NCBI GenBank assembly: GCA_016841825.1
Contig: JAENYK010000011.1
Coordinates: 62,001 to 126,000 of the forward strand
Direction: 5' to 3'
DNA: 64,000 bases
Origin: Halothermothrix sp.
Lineage (GTDB): Bacteria > Bacillota > Halanaerobiia > DY22613
Numbering within the stretch: position 1 is the first letter of the stretch; each line of letters opens with the position of its first letter. Both the position numbers and the translations under genes were made by a program. Positions 7,175-16,132 of this stretch are shown here, one piece after another. The notes under the pieces are model-generated. The model saw only the letters and a program-made list of their open reading frames with translations. It was not told the origin of the DNA and did not search any database.

Positions 7175-7894
7175 TTACACTATAATTTCATCTTTCCAAA
7201 TCTGCTCCAGAATCTCCATAATTCTATCTGCCACTGATTCCAGAATTTTCTCACCTTTCTCCTTGCTTCCCTTAGTAGCCTCTCCCGATAGACCATATTG
7301 ATAACTTAGAAGTCCAATATTCTTCCGTTTAATATTGGCGATTAATTGCCTATTGTTCTCTTTAGCCAGACTCATATCACAATATTCTTCCGCCACAGCC
7401 AGAGCTGCTGAGGTTTCATCTTCACCAGCATGACCTTGACCTTCGCATATCTGCAGAATTTCATTTTTAAAGTCTATCCACCAATTAAAAGTAATTACCT
7501 GAACATCCAGATCTGCAATTCGCTCACCTGCAGTAGTAAGAGCAGGTATATTTCCACCATGCCCATTTAACAGGACAATATTTTTAAACCCTGCTTTGAC
7601 AAAAGCCTGACCTATCTCACAAACGTATTGCATCAAAACTTCTGTAGAGATATTTATTGAACCCGGATAAGCAGCTAAAGTCCAAACATGTCCATAATTA
7701 ACAGTTGGGGCAATTAATACTTTTTCACCCATCTTTGTCTCAATCTTTTCCACTAACCCCTCTGGAATCAGAACATCAGTTCCTAACGGAAGATGTTCCC
7801 CGTGAGCTTCAATAGTACCAATCGGAATAATCACTGTGTCAATCTTTTTCTGAATCTCTTTGAATTTGGCCTGATTAAGATTCATCATTTTCAT
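7175..7894 (-). CDS. Creatininase-family metal-dependent amidohydrolase
   Basis: A 239-residue member of the creatininase family. The metal ligands are visible: E29, H31, H34 and D40 in GTIEAHGEHLPLGTD, then H112 in NGHGGN and E160 in GEDETSAAL. Family members cleave amide bonds: creatinine amidohydrolase, the ArfB deformylase, and MftE, which clips the mycofactocin precursor peptide after radical SAM modification. The gene converges on the peptide cluster and ends 85 bases from it. A role as the protease of that pathway is inference. ATG 7894 follows AAGGGGAAG. Confidence 0.85.
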   Translation of the reverse strand: MKMMNLNQAKFKEIQKKIDTVIIPIGTIEAHGEHLPLGTDVLIPEGLVEKIETKMGEKVLIAPTVNYGHVWTLAAYPGSINISTEVLMQYVCEIGQAFVKAGFKNIVLLNGHGGNIPALTTAGERIADLDVQVITFNWWIDFKNEILQICEGQGHAGEDETSAALAVAEEYCDMSLAKENNRQLIANIKRKNIGLLSYQYGLSGEATKGSKEKGEKILESVADRIMEILEQIWKDEIIV

Positions 7895-8051
7895 AATAAT
7901 CTTCCCCTTTCTATGTAGATATTCTTAATGACCCAATACTTCTATTAATAAAATTCGCCTTTCCCCCGAATTTCCCTTTTTGCAGGAAATATCATCCCTG
8001 AAGTCGAACTATGTTAGAAGTGATTAGACTTTGTCAAAGGGGGTTTACAAA

Positions 8052-10193
8052 TTGACACGCGAAGAATTAATCTTTGCTCTTGATATAGGAACCAGAACCG
8101 TCGTAGGTCTTGTACTGGAACCTACCCCAGAAGGGTTACAAATTATCGCTTCAGACGTCATCGAACACGAAAACAGAGCCATGCTAGATGGGCAAATTCA
8201 TAACGTGATCGAAGTTGCCCGGGCTGTCCAGACCATCAAAGATAGATTGGAAGAAAAAGTTGGTCAACCACTAACCAAAGTGGCTGTTGCAGCTGCAGGA
8301 CGAGCCTTACAGACCGCACAACAATCCCATTACATGGAATTTTCCACTAAACATGAAATTACGACCGAAGATGTTAATACATTAGAACTAGCCGCTGTTC
8401 AGGAAGCGCAAAAAATTTTGGCTCAGGATGATAAACACAAACCTGGTGATTATCACTTTGTTGGCTATAGCGTTATCGCTTACCGTCTGGATGATATGCA
8501 TATTGGTCATCTGGTTGGACAAAAAGGTAAACGAATTGAAGTAGACATTATTGCTACTTTTTTACCTGGAATAGTCGTTGATTCTCTGATCACCGTTATT
8601 CAACATGCTGACTTAACTGTTCAACACATGACTTTAGAACCTATCGCCGCTGCTAACGTAGTTATTCCCAAAGAGATGCATAACTTTAATTTAGCTCTGG
8701 TAGATATTGGTGCAGGGACGTCTGATATCGCTATTACCAGAGGGGGAGCCATTATCGCCTATGCAATGGTTCCCATCGCCGGAGATGAGATTACTGAAGC
8801 ATTAGCCGAGAACTATCTGCTGGACTATGCTTCCAGTGAGAAGTTAAAACGCTCTCTAACTACTCAGGAGAAGATTCAAATTAACGATATTCTTGGCATG
8901 ACTCTTGAAATTGATGCCCGTGAAGCGATCACGGCATTACAGAAACCAGTAGAAGATCTGGCTACATTGATTGCAGATCAGATACTTGCTCTCAATCAAA
9001 AATCACCACAAGCCGTATTATGTATTGGCGGAGGAAGTCTTACACCTCTTCTAACTCAAAAATTAGCTGCTAAACTTGAATTACCTCCTAACAGAGTGGG
9101 AGTAAAACAGGCTACTGAAATTAAAGGGATCATTGGTGAGGTCACTGGTCTAACTAGCACTCAAACCATAACCCCTATCGGTATTGCCATGACCAGTTGG
9201 GAGAACGCTAATCGAACAACCTTTATAGAGATTAGATTAAATGCCCAGAGAACTACGATCTTCTCTCTGGGCACACCAACGGTTGCCGATGCTTTATTGG
9301 CAACTGATGCTCCTGTAGCCAAACTTCACGGCCGTCCCGGAATGGCTCTAACCTGCAAAGTTAATGGTCAACTTAAGGTTATCAAAGGGACGATGGGGCA
9401 ACCTGGTAGATTGGAACTTAACGGTCAACCAGCCCAGCTAGATACACCAATCTCTGAGGGTGATGAACTCTGCTATCAACCAGGGCAAGATGGCCAATCC
9501 GGGATTGGAGTGATCAAAGATGTAGTCACCTATGCCGAACCTAAAACCATTATCCTAAACGCTACTGAAGTCCAAGTTCAGACTCAAGTATTTATGAATG
9601 ATCAATTAGTCAAACCAGATACACCACTTATCGACGGTGCAGAGATTAAGACTTCCAATGTCGAGACATATCGCGAAACCTTGATGCAAATACTAGAAGT
9701 TCCAGCGAATGACCTCATTTCCCGGGAAATATTAATTTCCCTGAATAACCGACAAAAATCACTGTACCTGGGAAATTATCATATTAAGATAAATGGAGAA
9801 AACCTCGATTTAGATCTGCCAGTAGAAGAAGGTGCAGAAATCGAAGTCGAAACAGTTGAAAATCATGAATTAACCATCAAAGATCTGGCTGAACGTTTTT
9901 CCACATGCTTTGAGATCAATATCATCTTTAACGATCGAGAACTATCTATCCCTACAAACTACTGGGAAATAAGCCGAAATGGTCAAGCTGTCACTATTGA
10001 TACAATAGTCAAAAATGGGGATCAGATTATCTGTCAAGCTAAACCGATTACTTTTAACCGAGTTTTAAATTTTATTAATTATCAAATCCCTGAATCCATG
10101 TCAGAGCGTCTAGTAATGACTATTAATGATCAAAACGCCAGTTTCACCGATACAGTAAAAAATGGAGATGTATTAGAAATTAAACTAGTATAA
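8052..10193 (+). CDS. FtsA-like actin-fold ATPase with a long beta-rich C-terminus
   Basis: TTG 8052 lies 8 bases after AAAGGGGG (8036-8043), so it is preferred over the upstream frame start. The 713-residue product opens with an actin/hsp70-fold domain: LIFALDIGTRTVVGLV (phosphate 1), LALVDIGAGTSDIAITRGG (phosphate 2) and LCIGGGSLTP. This is the FtsA/PilM branch, but FtsA is normally about 400-450 residues. About 300 further residues have recurring units ending in EGDEL, EGAEIEV, KNGDQI and KNGDVLEI, suggesting tandem small beta domains. It appears monocistronic. A scaffold role in envelope or division machinery is inferred. Confidence 0.75.
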   Translation: MTREELIFALDIGTRTVVGLVLEPTPEGLQIIASDVIEHENRAMLDGQIHNVIEVARAVQTIKDRLEEKVGQPLTKVAVAAAGRALQTAQQSHYMEFSTKHEITTEDVNTLELAAVQEAQKILAQDDKHKPGDYHFVGYSVIAYRLDDMHIGHLVGQKGKRIEVDIIATFLPGIVVDSLITVIQHADLTVQHMTLEPIAAANVVIPKEMHNFNLALVDIGAGTSDIAITRGGAIIAYAMVPIAGDEITEALAENYLLDYASSEKLKRSLTTQEKIQINDILGMTLEIDAREAITALQKPVEDLATLIADQILALNQKSPQAVLCIGGGSLTPLLTQKLAAKLELPPNRVGVKQATEIKGIIGEVTGLTSTQTITPIGIAMTSWENANRTTFIEIRLNAQRTTIFSLGTPTVADALLATDAPVAKLHGRPGMALTCKVNGQLKVIKGTMGQPGRLELNGQPAQLDTPISEGDELCYQPGQDGQSGIGVIKDVVTYAEPKTIILNATEVQVQTQVFMNDQLVKPDTPLIDGAEIKTSNVETYRETLMQILEVPANDLISREILISLNNRQKSLYLGNYHIKINGENLDLDLPVEEGAEIEVETVENHELTIKDLAERFSTCFEINIIFNDRELSIPTNYWEISRNGQAVTIDTIVKNGDQIICQAKPITFNRVLNFINYQIPESMSERLVMTINDQNASFTDTVKNGDVLEIKLV

Positions 10194-10198
10194 AGCTA

Positions 10199-10250
10199 AC
10201 GGGCTGTCTCTCAAAATGGTTTGTGAAAAACTATTGGGAGACAGCCCTTT
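10199..10250 (+). terminator. Terminator-like hairpin after the FtsA-like gene
   Basis: GGGCTGTCTC at 10201-10210 pairs with GAGACAGCCC at 10238-10247, with a 27-base loop. The arms resemble the hairpin at 7106-7135. The following T-tract is weak (TTTGAATT). Confidence 0.6.
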
Positions 10251-10403
10251 GAATTATCTTCAACTTTATGTTGCATATTAGCTAAATCTACAATGACAAA
10301 CTTTTCTTTCACTGAAGCGACTGTAAAAAGTGACTGGGTTCAAAGACAACGAAGGTCAGTTTTCCCGCAAATAACGAAGCCGTAATAATAGATGAACGAC
10401 TTA

Positions 10404-11048
10404 TTAAGCAATACCTTTAAAATTAACAATATACCCATCTGCTAAATCGCTAATCTCCTTCATATATGGGCGGGAAAAATTATCATAGACGGCAACTACT
10501 TTCATCCCACTCCGTTTTGCTGCTAACACTCCGGCAAAAGTATCTTCAAATACCAGGCACTCAGCTGGTTCTACTTCCAAATCTTCCGCAACTTTTAAAA
10601 AAACATCCGGAAAAGGCTTCCCTTTACCCACATCACAGGAAGTCCGAATACTATCAAAATAAGTTTTCAGATTATGACTTTGCAAAACCACATCCACCAG
10701 ATCGTGTTGGCTACTGGTGGCAAGTCCGATTTTAAATCCCTGTAGATGAAGATATTTCACCAATTCAACAGCTCCATCTTTCATGGGAACTCGATTTCGA
10801 TAATACTCTTTACTCATCTCAACCCACTCAGCCGTGATCTCCTCTACGCTCTCCTCAAGATTAAAAGTTCTCTTAAAATATTCCGCTGTCTCAGTAAAAC
10901 TCTTACCTTCTATAGTTTTTTGTACATTCTCTGGTACCGGAATCTGGCGTTTACCCAAAAATTCTGTATCAATCTCTGCCCACATCCCCATTGAATCTAC
11001 CAATGTACCGTCCAGATCAAAAATTACAGTAGTAATTCCTTTAAACAC
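10404..11048 (-). CDS. HAD-superfamily phosphatase (beta-phosphoglucomutase-like)
   Basis: A 214-residue HAD hydrolase of the sugar-phosphatase/beta-phosphoglucomutase subfamily. Motif I is VIFDLDGTLVDS, motif II lies at GLATSSQ, the Lys at VGKGKPFPDVF, and motif IV at LVFEDTFAGVLAAK. A helical cap sits between motifs I and II. The frame extends to 11072, but GTG 11048 is 9 bases after AGGAGG and yields the usual short N-terminus, so it is chosen. Substrate cannot be read from sequence. Confidence 0.85.
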   Translation of the reverse strand: MFKGITTVIFDLDGTLVDSMGMWAEIDTEFLGKRQIPVPENVQKTIEGKSFTETAEYFKRTFNLEESVEEITAEWVEMSKEYYRNRVPMKDGAVELVKYLHLQGFKIGLATSSQHDLVDVVLQSHNLKTYFDSIRTSCDVGKGKPFPDVFLKVAEDLEVEPAECLVFEDTFAGVLAAKRSGMKVVAVYDNFSRPYMKEISDLADGYIVNFKGIA

Positions 11049-11254
11049 TGCAATACACCTCCTAGCATTCAAATTCAGTAAAGCTCATTATGGGGGATTT
11101 ATATTATATCACCTTTTTAAAGATATTTCCAGCTAATAGAGAAAAATATGATCAACTCTGACAATTTTGCTTTCTTCACTGGGGTATGTAATTTAACTTC
11201 TGATTGACAAGAATTTCTCCATTCTTTAATAGCGGGTAATAAATTAACAGGGTC

Positions 11255-11283
11255 TTGAATTTTTTAATATTCTATGATAAAAT
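11255..11283 (+). promoter_or_regulatory. Candidate sigma-A promoter upstream of the amino-acid ABC operon
   Basis: TTGAAT at 11255-11260, a 17-base spacer and TAAAAT at 11278-11283. It lies about 450 bases upstream of the binding-protein gene, with a TnpB relic in between, so it may belong to either. Confidence 0.4.
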
Positions 11284-11397
11284 ATGAAGAAAGTAGTAAT
11301 GACAATAGAATTAGACAACAATATTATTCAGTCATATTAGAAAAAAGACCTTTTAGAAAGAGTACACAGCGATCCATTTTAATGGCTGTTATTAGCT

Positions 11398-11511
11398 AGA
11401 AACCATAATACAGCCATAAACATACTAACAGAGGATTGGGAACAAGTGGATAATAAATACATATTATCTGGAGTTACTCAACCCGAAGTTATGTTTGTGG
11501 AGATCGCGTAA
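11398..11511 (+). pseudogene. TnpB (IS605 OrfB) C-terminal remnant with right-end-like sequence
   Basis: The frame reads RNHNTAINILTED and later TQPEVMFVEIA before a stop. This matches the end of IS200/IS605-family TnpB: the zinc-ribbon tail (D-x-N-x-A-x-NI) and the late PVE segment. There is no start codon or ribosome site and the rest of the gene is absent. From about 11551 the sequence AAGAAGCTCCTACCTC... AGGTAGTTCC (to about 11600) resembles the right end of such elements, where the guide (omega) RNA also ends. This is a decayed insertion. Nothing else coding is visible in 11049-11733. Confidence 0.6.
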
Positions 11512-11733
11512 GACTTACTTATTAGTAGGCTATGATCGCCTAAACAAGAAGCTCCTACCTCTTGGCATTAATGTAGATAACAGGTAGTTCCTGTTCAAGT
11601 GCCACTATTCTGTATTTATCGAAAAATATCCAACGAGAATATTTTTTCTGGAGGTAGCAGGAGATTCGGCATCTTTGTTGTATATTTATAAAATGTCTTT
11701 GTATATTTATTAACAATTAAGGAGGTTTTACTT

Positions 11734-12471
11734 ATGCGTAAATTATCAACAATGTTAATTTTGGTACTGGTCTTTGCTTTATTGATTACCGGCTGTGGGA
11801 AAAAAGAAGAACTACGGGTTGGCACCGAAGCTACATTTGCTCCTTTCGAATTCACCAATGATGATAATGAAATTGTTGGATTTGACATCGACCTGGCTAC
11901 CGAGATCGCCAAAAAGCTAAACAAAGAATTAAAAATCGTCAATATGGACTTCGATGGCCTAATCCCGGCAATCCAGGCTAATCAGGTGGACCTGGCAGTT
12001 GCAGGTATGACTGTAAACCCTGAGAGATTGAAAAATGTTAATTTCTCCACTCCATACTATGATGCCAGTCAGGTGATTGTAGTTCAGGAGACCAATAATA
12101 CTGTTACGACCCGCCAGGACCTGGAAGGCAAAATAATTGCCGTTCAGTTAGGAACAACCGGAGCAGATGCTGCTGAAGAGATTGCTAATGCCACTCTAAA
12201 ACGTTTTGGCAAAGTAAATGAAGCTTTTCTCGAACTAAAAAATGGACGTGCCGATGCAGTTATTATTGATGCTCCAGTAGCGGAGAATTATATCCAACAT
12301 CTCACTGGTTTAAAAATTGCCAGCGAACCTTTTACTGAAGAAAAATATGCTATTGCTGTTAAAAAGGAAAACTCCGATCTCTTAGAAGATGTTAATAAAG
12401 CCCTAACAGAAATTATCGACTCAGGGAAATATCAGGAATTATATGACAAATGGTTCAAAGATGAAGAATAA
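11734..12471 (+). CDS. Polar amino-acid ABC transporter substrate-binding lipoprotein
   Basis: A 245-residue family 3 solute-binding protein. The signal peptide ends in the lipobox LLITGC, so the mature protein is anchored by an acylated Cys. EATFAPFEF near the mature start, the GFDIDLATEIAKKL segment and the VDLAVAGMTVNPER segment are typical of glutamine/histidine/arginine binding proteins. ATG 11734 follows AAGGAGG. It is the first gene of a three-gene importer operon; a hairpin at 12520-12541 separates it from the permease. Exact substrate is not determinable. Confidence 0.92.
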   Translation: MRKLSTMLILVLVFALLITGCGKKEELRVGTEATFAPFEFTNDDNEIVGFDIDLATEIAKKLNKELKIVNMDFDGLIPAIQANQVDLAVAGMTVNPERLKNVNFSTPYYDASQVIVVQETNNTVTTRQDLEGKIIAVQLGTTGADAAEEIANATLKRFGKVNEAFLELKNGRADAVIIDAPVAENYIQHLTGLKIASEPFTEEKYAIAVKKENSDLLEDVNKALTEIIDSGKYQELYDKWFKDEE

Positions 12472-12519
12472 GAACAGAATCCTTTACTTTTACACATAAC
12501 TTATAAAGGATAACTCAAT

Positions 12520-12541
12520 CAGCAGCCCAAATTGGCTGCTG
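12520..12541 (+). promoter_or_regulatory. Intra-operon hairpin between binding protein and permease
   Basis: CAGCAGCC at 12520-12527 pairs with GGCTGCTG at 12534-12541 around a 6-base loop. There is no strong T-run, so it is more likely a stabilising or partial-attenuation hairpin giving more binding protein than permease. Confidence 0.55.
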
Positions 12542-12566
12542 GTTCTACTTTCAAAGGAGGACATTT

Positions 12567-13223
12567 ATGAATGTAAATCTCAATTTAATTATTACTAATC
12601 TGCCCTTTTTAATCAAAGGGGCACTTACAACCATTGTCATAACTTTTTTTGCATTCTTGCTAGGACTCTTTCTTGGCCTTTTTGTTGGTATTGGCAGGAC
12701 TTCCAAAATTAAGCTGTTCAGAATTCCGTCTAGTCTGTATGTCCAATTTATTCGAGGCACACCATTGCTTGTTCAAATATTTATTCTCTACTTCGGACTC
12801 CCTTCTGCCTTTAATATCAATTTAAACTCATATGTTGCAGGTATATTGGCATTGGGAATTAACAGTGGAGCTTATATAGCTGAAATCGTTCGGTCTGGCA
12901 TTCAATCAATTGACAGAGGTCAAATAGAAGCTGCCCGTTCACTGGGAATGACCCATGCCAAAGCTATGCAATATGTTATCTTACCCCAGGCATTTCGACG
13001 AATTCTTCCGCCACTGGGGAATGAAATAATTATTTTACTCAAAGACTCATCTTTGGTGTCTACCATCGCTTTACCAGAACTCCTTTTTAACGGAAAGTTG
13101 GTCGCATCCAGAACCTATGATTATTTCAGTATGTATTTAGGAGTAGCTTTTGTTTATCTGATCTTGACCTGGGCCGCATCTCAACTGGTTAGTTACATCG
13201 AAAGGAGGTTTGCTATCCCATGA
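12567..13223 (+). CDS. Polar amino-acid ABC transporter permease
   Basis: A 218-residue inner-membrane permease of the HisM/GlnP family with about five membrane segments. The family EAA loop is at [20 protein letters not shown] and the N-terminal segment has [16 protein letters not shown] single permease gene implies a homodimer. ATG 12567 follows AAAGGAGG, and the 3' end overlaps the ATPase gene start by four bases, indicating translational coupling. Confidence 0.92.
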   Translation: MNVNLNLIITNLPFLIKGALTTIVITFFAFLLGLFLGLFVGIGRTSKIKLFRIPSSLYVQFIRGTPLLVQIFILYFGLPSAFNINLNSYVAGILALGINSGAYIAEIVRSGIQSIDRGQIEAARSLGMTHAKAMQYVILPQAFRRILPPLGNEIIILLKDSSLVSTIALPELLFNGKLVASRTYDYFSMYLGVAFVYLILTWAASQLVSYIERRFAIP

Positions 13224-13942
13224 TCAAAGTAAAAGACCTACACAAAAAATTTGGAGATTTACACGTATTAAAAGGAATCAGTGCAGAAATCAAACAAAGT
13301 GAAGTTGTTGTCATCCTGGGGGTCAGTGGTTCTGGTAAGAGCACTTTCCTTCGCTGTATTAACCGTTTAGAAGAGCCTACATCTGGTCAGATCTGGTTCG
13401 ATAATAAGCTCATCACAGACCCCGAAGCCGATATCAATAGGATTAGACAACACGTTGGGATGGTATTCCAACAGTTTAATCTTTTTCCACATCGAACCGC
13501 AATTGATAATATAACATTAGCACCAATTAAATTAAAAGGTGTTGAACCTCTGATTGCCCGAAAGCTGGCAGAAGAACTTCTGCAAAAAGTTGGATTGGGG
13601 GATAAAGCAGATTACTACCCCTCCCAACTTTCGGGAGGTCAGCAGCAGAGGGTGGCTATTGCCCGTGCACTGGCTATGGAACCACAGGTCATGCTTTTTG
13701 ATGAACCCACATCCGCTCTTGACCCTGAGATGATCAGTGAAGTACTAAATGTTATGCGTGACCTGGCCAAAGAGGGAATGACTATGGTTGTGGTCACCCA
13801 CGAGATGGGTTTTGCCAGAGAAGTAGCTGACCGACTAATCTTAATCGATAAAGGAGTTATTGTAGAAGAAGGTACTCCTGAGGATTTTTTCAACAATGCT
13901 CAAAACGAACGAACCAAAGCCTTTTTAGGCAAGATATTATAA
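13220..13942 (+). CDS. Polar amino-acid ABC transporter ATP-binding protein
   Basis: A 240-residue ATPase of the GlnQ/HisP type: Walker [11 protein letters not shown]-loop QQFNLFPH, signature LSGGQQQR, Walker [14 protein letters not shown] and switch His in VVTHEMGFA. Its ATG overlaps the permease stop (ATGA). It completes the importer and powers uptake of a polar amino acid. Confidence 0.95.
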   Translation: MIKVKDLHKKFGDLHVLKGISAEIKQSEVVVILGVSGSGKSTFLRCINRLEEPTSGQIWFDNKLITDPEADINRIRQHVGMVFQQFNLFPHRTAIDNITLAPIKLKGVEPLIARKLAEELLQKVGLGDKADYYPSQLSGGQQQRVAIARALAMEPQVMLFDEPTSALDPEMISEVLNVMRDLAKEGMTMVVVTHEMGFAREVADRLILIDKGVIVEEGTPEDFFNNAQNERTKAFLGKIL

Positions 13943-13965
13943 ATCATCAACAACAGAATGCACCT

Positions 13966-14001
13966 AGCCACATGACAAAATCTTTCATAAAGCATGTGGC
14001 T
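13966..14001 (+). terminator. Terminator of the amino-acid ABC operon
   Basis: AGCCACATG pairs with CATGTGGCT, followed by TTTACTCCTTTTCTT. It lies 24 bases after the ATPase stop. The T-tract is interrupted. Confidence 0.65.
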
Positions 14002-14243
14002 TTACTCCTTTTCTTACCATTGAATAGTTAGCCGAAATCTGCCATTGGCCTGAAAGCATTGGGAGCACTCTTCCCTTTTGCCTCCTGTTTTCGTCCAATT
14101 ATTATTCCAAAAATTCCAAAAAAAAATAGAGAAATATAGAACTCTATCTCACTCTTTTTGCGAAGGCATTTTATGGCATTTCGCTATATTTTAGTCGATT
14201 GTAAACCTTCAATACAAATAATGTACAATAGTTGTGCATTATC

Positions 14244-14272
14244 TTGACAGTACATTCTTTTTAATGTAAAAT
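14244..14272 (+). promoter_or_regulatory. Sigma-A promoter of the GGDEF gene
   Basis: TTGACA 14244-14249, a 17-base spacer and TAAAAT 14267-14272, placed 36 bases before the TTG start. The rest of 14002-14307 shows no ORF with a ribosome site. Confidence 0.75.
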
Positions 14273-14307
14273 TAAAAGATAAATAATAGAAATCGAAGGT
14301 GGTCGAA

Positions 14308-15501
14308 TTGTTAAGTATATCTAAATTATGGAACGAACGTAATTACCAGACTATTATAAGTATTTTTGGTCTGGCGATCATCTTCCTGCACCTACCTAAA
14401 TGGTCTATGTTTACTCAACATGAAATATTTTATTTTCTAGCTTTGTGCATCATAGCTTCCAACTCATCAATTGAGTTCAAAAGTGGAATAAAGATGACGA
14501 TGACTTCACCCGTATGTATATTTGTTCTTTTAATATTGAATATAAATATGGCGGTACTTATGGGCAGTATTGGAGTCTTGTCATATCATATTTTTACTAG
14601 AAGGAGATTGGAAAAATGCATCTTTAATATTGCTCAATTCACCATTTCTATTTTCCTGGCTGGTACTTTTCTCTATCGATTTTATGATAGGAATTTAAAC
14701 TTACCAGGAGATTTTTTATATATTATACCTGCCATCATCATTTTTGAAGTGACCAATTTGCTTTTGGTTAGTCGTGCTATATCCTTTAAAATGAATGAAT
14801 CTTTCAAACAGACCTTAATCGATGGTCTTAAAGAATCTCAAGTTGGTCTCCCTCTCTATCTATCCAATGGTTTAATAATGTATATCTGCTATCAAGCTTA
14901 TGGGTTATGGGGACTGGCTCTAATTATTATCCCACTGTTCTCTGTGACCTGGTTATTTAAAGCTTCAAAAAGGGCTGATGAGCATGAAGAGAATGCTTAT
15001 ATCTGTCCCACTACCAGATTAAAGAATCGACGCTGCCTCAACGATTGGTTGGAGAGAGAATTTCCCAATACTGTGCAAAATGATCCTAATATTAGTTTTA
15101 TCTTAATTGATATTGATGATTTTAAAAGAATAAACGATCAGTTCGGGCATGATGTTGGTGACCAGGTGCTAGGTGAATTTGGAGACCTGATACGCAACAA
15201 TATTCGAGATACCGATCTTATCTACCGCTACGGTGGAGAAGAATTCGTAATTATTCTTCCTGCTTACAACAAAGCAGGTGCCAATGTTATTATTGAAAGA
15301 TTACGGGAGACTGTAACAGATTACACCTTCTCAAATGGCAAACTGAACATTACTTTTAGTGCTGGTATTGCTACTTTAGACTCCAGTCTTCTAAATGATG
15401 ATAATATGAATACTGGTAATGAGTTAATCCGACGGGCAGATATGGCTATGTATAGTGCCAAACAATCAGGTAAAAATCAAACCCAATTCTTTAGACATTA
15501 A
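14308..15501 (+). CDS. Membrane-bound diguanylate cyclase (GGDEF domain)
   Basis: The N-terminal half (about residues 15-220) is a multi-pass membrane sensor with about seven hydrophobic segments. The C-terminal half is a GGDEF domain with the active-site signature RYGGEEF and, five residues upstream, an RxxD product-inhibition site (RDTD). It should make cyclic di-GMP from GTP. TTG 14308 is spaced 5 bases after GAAGGTGG and is preferred over GTG 14299, which overlaps that site. The stop codon TAA is formed by the first bases of an intergenic repeat copy (from 15499), so the present C-terminus may reflect that insertion. Confidence 0.88.
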   Translation: MLSISKLWNERNYQTIISIFGLAIIFLHLPKWSMFTQHEIFYFLALCIIASNSSIEFKSGIKMTMTSPVCIFVLLILNINMAVLMGSIGVLSYHIFTRRRLEKCIFNIAQFTISIFLAGTFLYRFYDRNLNLPGDFLYIIPAIIIFEVTNLLLVSRAISFKMNESFKQTLIDGLKESQVGLPLYLSNGLIMYICYQAYGLWGLALIIIPLFSVTWLFKASKRADEHEENAYICPTTRLKNRRCLNDWLEREFPNTVQNDPNISFILIDIDDFKRINDQFGHDVGDQVLGEFGDLIRNNIRDTDLIYRYGGEEFVIILPAYNKAGANVIIERLRETVTDYTFSNGKLNITFSAGIATLDSSLLNDDNMNTGNELIRRADMAMYSAKQSGKNQTQFFRH

Positions 15502-15636
15502 AGTCGCAACAACAGGCTGTTAATACAGGTTAACGACTTCAGAAAGAGATTACCTCAACTGAAGTAAACACTATCTGGTTATTTATACTCCTACCTATAG
15601 AAGTCGGGAGACTTCCCTTCTAAAATGTCATTACAA
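15499..15636 (+). repeat. Dispersed structured repeat, copy A
   Basis: Member of a family of about 140 bp intergenic repeats (others at 27582, 29334, 54430, 63588). It starts TAAAGTCGC, has the left arm TTAACGACTTCAGAA, the inner CTGAAGTAAACACTAT and the hairpin CTCCTACC...GTCGGGAG. The right arm is decayed (ATGTCATTAC instead of ATGTCGTTAAA). Confidence 0.75.
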
Positions 15637-15638
15637 GA

Positions 15639-15667
15639 AAGCTTAGCGCAAAAGCTAAGCTTTTTTT
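15639..15667 (+). terminator. Strong intrinsic terminator
   Basis: AAGCTTAGC pairs with GCTAAGCTT around GCAAAA and is followed by seven T residues on the plus strand. It serves the GGDEF gene and could also stop minus-strand transcripts of the tautomerase. Confidence 0.85.
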
Positions 15668-15731
15668 GTGAAACTTTTCACTGTGCTGTTAAATCTACAG
15701 TTAACAGTGCAAAGTCCCAATGCGAAAGTTA

Positions 15732-15914
15732 TTACTTGTCTGCTACCAGAACACCACCACTAGCTACATCCTCTCTATCTGTCTCCTGGAAATAGATCGT
15801 AATCGCCTGTTCAGGAATACCCGTTGCTGCACTAGCGCTTTTTGTGAACTCCTGAGCTAACTTTGCTTTCTTCTCCTTTTCCATTTTCGGGCCATGAAAG
15901 AAAATAGTAGGCAT
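15732..15914 (-). CDS. 4-oxalocrotonate tautomerase-family protein
   Basis: A 60-residue protein beginning Met-Pro-Thr, which leaves the catalytic Pro1 after Met removal, as in 4-OT/DmpI tautomerases. The Lys/Glu-rich helix and the strand with IPEQAITIYFQE fit the beta-alpha-beta fold. The frame runs further upstream, but ATG 15914 follows AAGGAGTG and is the only start that gives Pro1. Substrate unknown; members are hexameric keto-enol tautomerases. Confidence 0.87.
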   Translation of the reverse strand: MPTIFFHGPKMEKEKKAKLAQEFTKSASAATGIPEQAITIYFQETDREDVASGGVLVADK

Positions 15915-16132
15915 TATCCAAACACTCCTTTGCATATTTTTTCTTCTTTCTAAATTATTCGTTATTAACTGATTTTTTCCTTTCTGTTTTTTTAAATTTT
16001 CCTATTTACTTATTAATTTATACCCAGATAAACTGGATAAATATGTTGAACAATCTAACAGTTATCAAAATAATCCAACAAACTCAGAGGGATTTTTTAT
16101 TTTATACAAGGCTATAATAACAGTAAAATCAT

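Noticed and set aside
10250-10403. Diverged repeat or RNA gene after the FtsA-like gene
   Set aside because: Only isolated short similarities (CACTGAAG, AACGAC); no consistent structure.
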